This document shows positions 7,633 through 12,800 of a stretch of 14,707 bases of DNA, piece by piece. The position numbers and the translations under genes were made by a program. Location of the stretch: the NCBI GenBank assembly GCA_002320935.1, contig DCLG01000109.1, positions 29,003 through 43,709 of the forward strand. Reading direction: 5' to 3'. The notes below the pieces were generated by a model that had not been told where the DNA came from, did no database searches, and saw only the letters and a program-made list of their open reading frames with translations. How positions within the stretch are numbered: the first letter of the stretch is position 1; the number at the start of each line of letters is the position of its first letter. Source of the stretch: Pedobacter sp. UBA1654. GTDB lineage: Bacteria > Bacteroidota > Bacteroidia > Sphingobacteriales > Sphingobacteriaceae.

Positions 7633-9636
7633 CTATTTCTTTACCGGGTAGATCCTTGCTGCCCATCCGCCTCCGGTGGATAGCTGTGCTTTGATTTTGT
7701 CAGCCTTGCTCACTTTAATCTTCCTGATCTTGTAGTCGGTAGCTTCACGATCGGCATTGATGCCATCCTCAAAGATTTCCGCTTCATAGTCTCCTCCAGG
7801 CAGGAAAGAAAGGTCAATCTCCAGGGTTCTTGCGTTCCAGTTGGTCATTGCCCCTACATGCCAGGTCTGGCCGTCTCTTCTTGCAAGTGCAACGTATTCT
7901 GCAACTTCACCGGCCAGTGCAACGGTCTCGTCAAATACCGTTGGCACCTTACTGATGAAGGTTGTGGTCTCCTGTTCTTTATAATAAGCTGTAGGATTAT
8001 CTGCCAGCATCTGCAAGGGCGCTTCATAAATCACGAACATGGCCACCTGATGTGCACGTGTACCCTGACTCATTGGATTATCATTGATGGCACGGTAGTT
8101 CGCTTTATTCGCATTCCGCATTGCGCCAGGCGTATAATCCATCGGGCCTGCAAGCATCCTGATGAAGGGAATGGTGAGGTCATAACGTGGCACATCATTA
8201 CCATCTGCCCACTTCGAATTTTCAAGACCCTTTACCCCTTCATAGTTGATTACATTCGGATAGGTACGCTGTAAACCTTCTGGTTTAAAAACGCCATGCA
8301 GGTCAATTAACAGCTTATATTTCGCCCCGGCAGCGGCAATCTGGTAGGTAGAATTTGTCATCACCTGATCGTCGCGGTCCAGGAAGTCGATCTTGAAACC
8401 TTTTACGCCCATTTTGGAATACTTAGCAAATGCAGCTTCCATATCAGCATCTACAGCCCGCCATGAAGCCCATAAGATTACGCCAATGTTCTTCGACTTG
8501 GCATAACGAACAATCTCTTCAACCTCAATCTTCGGATTGATCTGCTGCAAATCCACTGAATTGCTCCAGCCTTCATCCATGATGATGTACTCAAGGTTAT
8601 TGGCAACTGCGAAATCTATATAGTACTTGTATGTCTCGGTGTTAATGCCCGCCCGGAAATCGACATTGCTGATGTTCCAGTTGTTCCACCAGTCCCATGC
8701 AACCTTGCCTGGCTTGATCCAGGAAACATCCTTAATTCGGTTTGGCGCCGCTAGCTTCTGGATCATATCATTGTTCAAAAGCTCCTGGTCCTGCTTGCTG
8801 ATGATCAGTCCTCTCCAGGGAAATGCCGTTGTACCTTTAACCTTTGCGATGTAGTCTGCACGTTCTGTTACGATTTGATTTAACATATTGTGTCCACCGG
8901 CCTTATACTTTAACGGATATGGGGCAAAAGCACCTTTTAAGCCGTATGCTGACGTCCCTTTACGGATCATCATACCCGGATAGTTTTCCAGATGCGCCTC
9001 TATAACTGCAGCTTTGACACCGTTTTCAAGATCCACCAGCAAAGGCAAAAATGCAAGTGAGTCTTTCAGAAAACCTGATAGTTGATGCTCATCATACAAA
9101 GCTTCAAAAGAGCTGATATACGCGTCTCCAGGTGCTCTCAGATCATTAACATATGGAATAAAGGTTTTATAATCTTTATCAAAGTTGAAATTCGCATTTT
9201 CGGATACAACGGTAAATCCGTCTTTTTTGGTACTGAAAAAACGATATGCTACACCGTCGTTGTAAGCCCGGAAAATTACGCCATAATCACCTTTTAGATT
9301 GATGGTCAGCTGTTGATATTGCTCCTTTACGGTTTTTTTCTTGTAAAAGTGTGCCTCAAACCTGGTATCCACATCATCAATACGGCTCGACTGTATAACC
9401 ATATCTTCACCAAAGCTTTGCTTTCCGGCCAGCTTCATACTGGCTTCCGAAGGGGCAACGACAGTTTTACCATTTAAATTCACCTGCCATTGCAGCTTTT
9501 TACCCGCTTCAACGACGACGTTTATCTGCTTATCGGGCGAACTGATGCTGAAGGTTTTTGCGTTTTGGGCATGAGCTGCTGTGCTTGTAAAGAGCAACAG
9601 CAGGATACAGGGCAGGAACTTAATCTTTGTAAACAT
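7633..9636 (-). CDS. GH97 glycoside hydrolase, retaining alpha-galactosidase-like
   Basis: A 667-residue secreted glycosidase of family GH97 (SusB-like fold). A signal peptide runs to about residue 23 (hydrophobic core LPCILLLLF, cleavage after AHA). An N-terminal beta-sandwich spans to about 290, a (beta/alpha)8 barrel from KVAWDWWNNW to about 560, and a C-terminal beta domain finishes it. Asp417 in GFKIDFLDRDD and Glu466 in NYEGVKG sit close to the nucleophile (Asp415) and acid/base (Glu470) that I recall for the retaining Bacteroides thetaiotaomicron alpha-galactosidase BT1871. The inverting SusB branch has no Asp nucleophile there. So retaining activity on alpha-galactosides is the better guess, unproven. 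The start is ATG 9636; an upstream in-frame TTG at 9645 would add three residues. No SusC/SusD pair lies nearby. A TATTTTTG element upstream supports its own promoter. Confidence 0.93.
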   Translation of the reverse strand: MFTKIKFLPCILLLLFTSTAAHAQNAKTFSISSPDKQINVVVEAGKKLQWQVNLNGKTVVAPSEASMKLAGKQSFGEDMVIQSSRIDDVDTRFEAHFYKKKTVKEQYQQLTINLKGDYGVIFRAYNDGVAYRFFSTKKDGFTVVSENANFNFDKDYKTFIPYVNDLRAPGDAYISSFEALYDEHQLSGFLKDSLAFLPLLVDLENGVKAAVIEAHLENYPGMMIRKGTSAYGLKGAFAPYPLKYKAGGHNMLNQIVTERADYIAKVKGTTAFPWRGLIISKQDQELLNNDMIQKLAAPNRIKDVSWIKPGKVAWDWWNNWNISNVDFRAGINTETYKYYIDFAVANNLEYIIMDEGWSNSVDLQQINPKIEVEEIVRYAKSKNIGVILWASWRAVDADMEAAFAKYSKMGVKGFKIDFLDRDDQVMTNSTYQIAAAGAKYKLLIDLHGVFKPEGLQRTYPNVINYEGVKGLENSKWADGNDVPRYDLTIPFIRMLAGPMDYTPGAMRNANKANYRAINDNPMSQGTRAHQVAMFVIYEAPLQMLADNPTAYYKEQETTTFISKVPTVFDETVALAGEVAEYVALARRDGQTWHVGAMTNWNARTLEIDLSFLPGGDYEAEIFEDGINADREATDYKIRKIKVSKADKIKAQLSTGGGWAARIYPVKK

Positions 9637-9665
9637 TTTATTCAATTATCTTGGTTAGGACAGGT

Positions 9666-9673
9666 CAAAAATA
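9666..9673 (-). promoter_or_regulatory. Probable -7 promoter element of the GH97 gene
   Basis: The minus strand reads TATTTTTG, an exact TAnnTTTG match, ending 29 nt before the GH97 ATG. There is no good TTG at the -33 distance, so the call rests on the -7 element alone. Confidence 0.45.
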
Positions 9674-9797
9674 GCTTGCCCAAGCAGTTCATGCTAATGT
9701 TTTTTTATCCTTTTAAGGACAAAGTGCCTTATGCAGAAGCGGAAAATTCGTAAATTGATGTAACCTGATCCGAAGCTGCGGCGTCTTATGGATAATT

Positions 9798-10379
9798 ATG
9801 CAGCAGAAGCTAAGCGACAACGAACTCATTACAGCCGTTCTGGAAGGCAACACTTCAGCCTATGCTGAAGTTGTTAAACGACACCAGCGCTATGTATTTA
9901 CGTTGGCTATGCGCTACGCCAAGAACCGTGAAGATGCTGAAGAGATTGCTCAGGATACCTTCGTAAAAGCTTTTCGTGCATTGGGCACATTCAAACAGAG
10001 CTCGAAATTAAGTACCTGGCTATTTACAATTACCTATACAACGGCTATGACTTTCTTAAGGAAGAAGCGGATGCTTACCGACTCCTTAAATGATGAGGAA
10101 AGTGGCATACAATTGGAGAATCACATATCAGCATATCAGGCAAACGGCATTGAGCAGCGTTCAGGATATGTATTCCTGAACCAGGCCATTGAACAGCTGT
10201 CGCCAGATGACGCCGCAATTATAACGCTCTTTTACAAAGGCGAGCAAAGCCTGGAAGAAATTGGTCAGGCACTTAAAATGGAAGCCAATACGGTTAAAGT
10301 CAGGCTGCATAGAGCAAGAACAAGGCTCAAAGAAAAGTTGCAGTTTATATTAAAGGATGAAGTTAAAGAATTGCTATGA
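9798..10379 (+). CDS. ECF-type RNA polymerase sigma factor
   Basis: A 193-residue sigma-70 family protein of the ECF type. Region 2 (about 21-92) includes RYAKNREDAEEIAQDTFVKAF and STWLFTITYTTAMTFLRKK, the -10-recognising core. A short linker follows, then region 4 (about 127-182) with LSPDDAAIITLFYKGEQS, LEEIGQALKMEANTVKVRLHRAR and a helix-turn-helix for the -35 element. It lacks regions 1 and 3, as ECF factors do. It directs RNA polymerase to an unknown regulon. The start ATG 9798 places region 2 at the usual distance from the N-terminus. The stop overlaps the next ORF by 4 nt (ATGA), a classic coupling to an anti-sigma gene. The 161-bp divergent gap to GH97 shows no clear promoter for this gene; it may be autoregulated, which the sequence cannot show. 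Confidence 0.95.
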   Translation: MQQKLSDNELITAVLEGNTSAYAEVVKRHQRYVFTLAMRYAKNREDAEEIAQDTFVKAFRALGTFKQSSKLSTWLFTITYTTAMTFLRKKRMLTDSLNDEESGIQLENHISAYQANGIEQRSGYVFLNQAIEQLSPDDAAIITLFYKGEQSLEEIGQALKMEANTVKVRLHRARTRLKEKLQFILKDEVKELL

Positions 10380-10873
10380 AAACGATAGATGAACAAATCT
10401 GGGCCTATATAGACGGTAGCTGCAATGCTTCTGAAAGCCAGCACATGGCTGAAAAGATCGCTACCGATGAGCATTATGCAAAGGCATACCAGGAACTGCT
10501 GAAGCTGAACGAACTTCTGATGACGGACACCCTGGACGAACCATCTATGTCCTTCAGCAGGAATGTTATGGATGCGGTAGCGCTTGAAATGGCGCCAAAA
10601 AAACTCACAACAAGGGTTAATAACAACATCATTTACGGGATCGCGGGGTTTTTCATCGTTTCCATAGCTGCCATCTTTATCTATATTCTGGCAAACAGTA
10701 CTGGCAGTGGAATGGGATTTTCAATGCCAGCACCGACGTTCAGCCTGGATCTAAGTGGCATGTTCAGCCCCTTGGCAATGAAAATATTCCTGATCTTTGA
10801 TGTGGCACTTGCCTTGATTTACCTTGATCGTTTGCTGAGAAGAAAGATGCATACACCGCAGCAGCAGGCTTAA
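10376..10873 (+). CDS. Membrane protein, probable anti-sigma factor or regulator
   Basis: A 165-residue protein with an acidic and helical N-terminal cytoplasmic part (1-84), transmembrane helix at about 85-106, a Gly/Pro/Ser-rich loop (107-130), a second helix at about 132-150 and a basic tail (RLLRRKM). Position gives the best clue: its ATG overlaps the stop of the ECF sigma gene, the usual place for an anti-sigma factor. The segment IWAYIDGSCNASESQHMAEKI resembles the start of many anti-sigma domains. It lacks the HxxxCxxC zinc motif of classical ZAS proteins, having a single cysteine (Cys16). It may bind the sigma factor at the membrane and release it on a signal. Function is inferred from context and has not been matched to a named family. 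Confidence 0.75.
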   Translation: MKTIDEQIWAYIDGSCNASESQHMAEKIATDEHYAKAYQELLKLNELLMTDTLDEPSMSFSRNVMDAVALEMAPKKLTTRVNNNIIYGIAGFFIVSIAAIFIYILANSTGSGMGFSMPAPTFSLDLSGMFSPLAMKIFLIFDVALALIYLDRLLRRKMHTPQQQA

Positions 10874-10928
10874 AATTGCCTGCATGATGAGTAATGAAAA
10901 TTGATTGCTAAAGATTTCTTATAAAAAG

Positions 10929-10960
10929 AAGAGCCGCTTAATCTGACTTAAGCGGCTCTT
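10929..10960. terminator. Bidirectional terminator between anti-sigma and DUF2911 genes
   Basis: A 13-bp stem (10929-10941 with 10948-10960, core GAGCCGCTTAA) and a 6-nt loop. The plus side is followed by TATTC and the minus side by CTTTTTAT, so it suits the minus-strand DUF2911 unit best but probably serves both convergent units. Confidence 0.88.
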
Positions 10961-10996
10961 TATTCTTCATGTCCCTTACGGGATCTTCAATTTGAT

Positions 10997-11560
10997 TTAT
11001 TGTACCTGAATTGGCACTGCTACGCTGGTTTTATCCCAGCCGATGTTTAAAACGGCATCGTTACCAGTTCCTGTAAATACCATAGCAAGGTTTTCAACAA
11101 CCTCGGTAAGTGGTTTTACCGGCACATCTACCCTAGCAACATCCTTAGTTTCATCGTAAGCATAGCCACCCCATCTGTCGGTATCCTTGTTGATGATGAT
11201 GGTCCATTTATCCTGATTAGGAATGGCGAACAAGCTGTAACTACCTGCAGGGATTGTTTTACCGCCAACTACTACGGGTTTAAAAAATTTAATTTCTGTA
11301 CTCTCGTTTGCACCAAGACGGTAGATGGCGCCATACTTCTCTAGCGTACCGAACACCTCACGGCCTTTTTTAGCCGGACGGGCATAAGTTACTTTGATCA
11401 AAGCAGCAGACTCTGCACCTTTTTTAGCCATTTGTGTAGCCCTTGCAGGGAAATAAGCTAAATCAACCGGACTTGGATCCAAGCCTGGGAACTTCAGTTC
11501 CTGCGCATTAACCGTAATTGCAAACAGCGCAAGTACGACCATTAAACTTAATTTTTTCAT
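10997..11560 (-). CDS. Secreted DUF2911 protein
   Basis: A 187-residue protein with a signal peptide (MKKLSLMVVLALFAITVNAQ, cleavage about 19/20), matching the DUF2911 family (PF11138) common in Bacteroidota. Family-typical segments are VTYARPAKKGREVFG at 57-71, YGAIYRLGANESTEI at 76-90, and KTIPAGSYSLFAIP at 101-114, then WTIIINKDTDRWGGYAYDE at 119-137. The fold is predicted mostly beta; no catalytic residues are known, and the biological role is unknown. It is probably periplasmic. There is no lipobox cysteine. It lies 21 bp downstream of the 62-residue membrane peptide gene and probably shares its promoter (TACCTTTG at 11785-11792). No Shine-Dalgarno is seen before the ATG. Confidence 0.92.
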   Translation of the reverse strand: MKKLSLMVVLALFAITVNAQELKFPGLDPSPVDLAYFPARATQMAKKGAESAALIKVTYARPAKKGREVFGTLEKYGAIYRLGANESTEIKFFKPVVVGGKTIPAGSYSLFAIPNQDKWTIIINKDTDRWGGYAYDETKDVARVDVPVKPLTEVVENLAMVFTGTGNDAVLNIGWDKTSVAVPIQVQ

Positions 11561-11581
11561 AATATTTGGTTAGGTTAAATA

Positions 11582-11770
11582 CTAGTAAGTACGGCCTTTT
11601 ACGATTTTATTCAAGAACAAAGCCGCGATAATTAAACCGATAATACCGCCTAAAATCGACGATAGGAAACTTCCTGTTGCAGATGCTGCAGTAAGGATCC
11701 CGGCAACGATCCCTAATACATAATAAACCCAATCAAAATTCTGTGTGCTTTCTTCTGTATTCATATTCAT
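11582..11770 (-). CDS. Small membrane protein, 62 residues, unknown function
   Basis: A short ORF with a polar N-terminus (MNMNTEESTQNFDW) and two adjacent hydrophobic, Gly/Ala-rich stretches at about 16-34 and 36-55, ending in a basic tail (NKIVKGRTY). This suggests a helical hairpin in the inner membrane. Glycine spacing (GIVAGILTAASATGSF and SILGGIIGLIIAALF) resembles small glycine-zipper peptides. Reality is supported by an exact TACCTTTG promoter element 14 nt upstream and by tight 21-bp spacing to the DUF2911 gene. A second ATG two codons on (11764) is also possible. I recognise no family. Confidence 0.72.
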   Translation of the reverse strand: MNMNTEESTQNFDWVYYVLGIVAGILTAASATGSFLSSILGGIIGLIIAALFLNKIVKGRTY

Positions 11771-11784
11771 AAATGCTAATGCGC

Positions 11785-11792
11785 CAAAGGTA
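11785..11792 (-). promoter_or_regulatory. -7 promoter element of the small membrane protein/DUF2911 unit
   Basis: The minus strand reads TACCTTTG, an exact TAnnTTTG match ending 14 nt before the ATG at 11770. It is AT-rich upstream with no clear -33 TTG. Confidence 0.55.
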
Positions 11793-11968
11793 TCGAATTA
11801 TTTTAAAATCTATTTATTTTCCTTAACAAACTCATTCCCTTTCTGTTTCCTTCCGGCAGAATTTCAATCAGGTTATGCGCCATCCCAGTGCTTTATCTCC
11901 AGATATTTTAGAAAACATGAATGTTCCTTTAGATGTTCATTAAGAACAATAAAGCTTAACTATCAATA

Positions 11969-11999
11969 AAAAAGAGGTGAGGCATGCTTATCTCTTTTT
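11969..11999 (-). terminator. Terminator of the 104-residue secreted protein gene
   Basis: Arms AAAAAGAG (11969-11976) and CTCTTTTT (11992-11999) enclose a 15-nt interior with partial further pairing around GCATGC. The stem starts right after the stop codon at 12000 and is followed by a U-tract on the minus strand. Confidence 0.65.
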
Positions 12000-12314
12000 C
12001 TATTTCCTTTTGTAAATACGGATTGCCTTGATGTTAGAGGTGGATAGGGAATCTCTGATGGTATTTACCAGTTGCAGCGAATCTTTAGGAATACTGGCGA
12101 AGGCTTCTGAATCATTATCAAAGATTCTGTTGTCTACAATCACAAGATAATCGTTCTTTACCGCTGTGCTAATGAGCTTTTGGCGAGGTACAGTCCGGAT
12201 CTTTTTCCCTTGATCTTTTGATTCTATCCAGTCCTTTTTAACAGCCGGACGCTGCTGTGCATGTAAGTAACCACTTAGTATTGTAAGGAACAATAGCAGT
12301 ACCATTTTCTTCAT
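12000..12314 (-). CDS. Small secreted protein of unknown function
   Basis: A 104-residue protein with a signal peptide (MKKMVLLLFLTILSGYLHAQ; cleavage after LHA), then a basic linker and a C-terminal segment KNDYLVIVDNRIFDN...NIKAIRIYKRK. The pattern of a beta strand ending in VDNR/VDG and a final strand ending in basic residues loosely resembles the short plug-like or STN-like segments in Bacteroidota TonB receptors and carboxypeptidase-type exported proteins, but this is only a visual similarity. The start chosen is ATG 12314, which gives the signal peptide and sits 4 nt after a promoter element. Longer in-frame starts up to 12461 would add 49 residues with no domain and would run across the promoter. 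It stands alone with its own terminator. I do not recognise the family. Confidence 0.78.
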   Translation of the reverse strand: MKKMVLLLFLTILSGYLHAQQRPAVKKDWIESKDQGKKIRTVPRQKLISTAVKNDYLVIVDNRIFDNDSEAFASIPKDSLQLVNTIRDSLSTSNIKAIRIYKRK

Positions 12315-12318
12315 ACCA

Positions 12319-12349
12319 CAAAGGTCTTCAAATTCCTGCAACTTACAAA
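12319..12349 (-). promoter_or_regulatory. Promoter of the small secreted protein, near-leaderless
   Basis: Read on the minus strand, TTTG (12346-12349) is followed by a 19-bp spacer and GACCTTTG (12319-12326). That fits the Bacteroidota TTTG/TAnnTTTG layout with one mismatch. The ATG follows only 4 nt after the -7 element, so the transcript would start at or beside the start codon. Confidence 0.6.
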
Positions 12350-12417
12350 CGAAAAGTATGTGCCGCAGCAGAATTGACATACATTGGGGATTTACAGGCA
12401 GTTTACCTGGGCTTGGA

Positions 12418-12464
12418 AAGGTGTTAAGCAGGCCACAGCTGGGGGAATCCCCTGTCAACACCTT
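12418..12464. other. Imperfect hairpin with GGGG/CCCC tip
   Basis: AAGGTGTT (12418-12425) pairs perfectly with AACACCTT (12457-12464). After a small interior loop, CAGG (12429-12432) pairs with CCTG (12451-12454). The loop includes GGGGAATCCCC (12442-12452), which offers an alternative hairpin. It could be RNA structure or a protein-binding site; its right arm overlaps the tandem repeats. Confidence 0.6.
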
Positions 12465-12493
12465 GTTAAGGCCTTGTCAACCCCTTGCTAACC
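12451..12493. repeat. Tandem 11-bp repeats (three full units plus one 10-bp unit)
   Basis: Contiguous units CCTGTCAACA (10 bp), CCTTGTTAAGG, CCTTGTCAACC and CCTTGCTAACC. The consensus is about CCTTGTCAACC, or GGTTGACAAGG on the other strand. The period of about one DNA turn would place equal bases on one helix face, as in arrayed protein-binding sites. Function is unknown. Confidence 0.7.
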
Positions 12494-12573
12494 GCCAAGC
12501 TTCTAAGAAAAGAATCCGATCTCAACCGCCGCCATTGGTATAATTGCGTTCGCAGCATCTTAAAATTTTAAAC

Positions 12574-12607
12574 AAAAAAAAGCCGCTAAAATAAGCGGCC
12601 TTTTTTT
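12574..12607. terminator. Strong bidirectional stem-loop terminator with no assigned gene
   Basis: Stem GCCGCT (12582-12587) with AGCGGC (12594-12599), loop AAAATA, flanked by eight A on the left and seven T (12601-12607) on the right. On the minus strand the U-tract follows the stem directly. No recognised gene ends here: the gene to the left is read away from it and ppc starts 193 bp to the right. Confidence 0.82.
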
Positions 12608-12670
12608 CCCAAAAAATTAACAATTAACACAATAAATCTGATGGTCTTGCCGACATCATTACTACTATTT

Positions 12671-12710
12671 GTTGTAAGATTTAATAACCTTGTGGTAGCA
12701 AGATAACAAC
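12671..12710. other. Weak hairpin in the ppc upstream region
   Basis: Outer arms GTTGT (12671-12675) and ACAAC (12706-12710) surround an inner CTTG/CAAG stem (12689-12692 with 12699-12702). It is short and AT-rich, so it may be chance; it would be in the ppc leader only if transcription starts upstream of it. Confidence 0.25.
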
Positions 12711-12800
12711 TTTTAGTATTTCTTCAAAATTTTTGTTCGCACAATTTGGGCGTTTTTGTCTTTAAATTCTTAGCTTAAGGGCTCCTAATGACCTAAAACT

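Larger units (their letters stand above)
12315..12800. other. 486-bp intergenic region with repeats, hairpin and orphan terminator
   Basis: The first part (about 12360-12540) is richer in GC than the rest. It holds a hairpin (12418-12464), tandem 11-bp repeats (12451-12493) and then a strong terminator (12574-12607). The second part (12608-12800) is AT-rich and serves as ppc upstream DNA, with a tandem ATTAACA pair (12616-12629) and a weak hairpin (12671-12710). I see no convincing coding region: the 61-codon frame at 12358-12543 has no family resemblance, and the minus-frame extension above 12314 is untranslated by the start call. No tRNA or known RNA was recognised. Confidence 0.8.

Noticed and set aside
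7858..8274. 138-codon plus-strand open frame rich in Cys and His
   Set aside because: Antisense to the GH97 catalytic barrel; the Cys/His content comes from reading complementary codons.
9637..9645. TTG start adding three residues to the GH97 protein
   Set aside because: ATG 9636 already gives a complete signal peptide and is the commoner start codon.
12315..12461. Longer in-frame start (up to 12461) for the small secreted protein, adding 49 residues
   Set aside because: It would bury the signal peptide, run through the promoter element at 12319-12349 and show no domain.
12358..12543. 61-codon plus-strand open frame
   Set aside because: Composition is Pro/Arg/Ser-rich and unlike its neighbours' proteins, it crosses the repeat array and hairpin, and it has no recognisable family.
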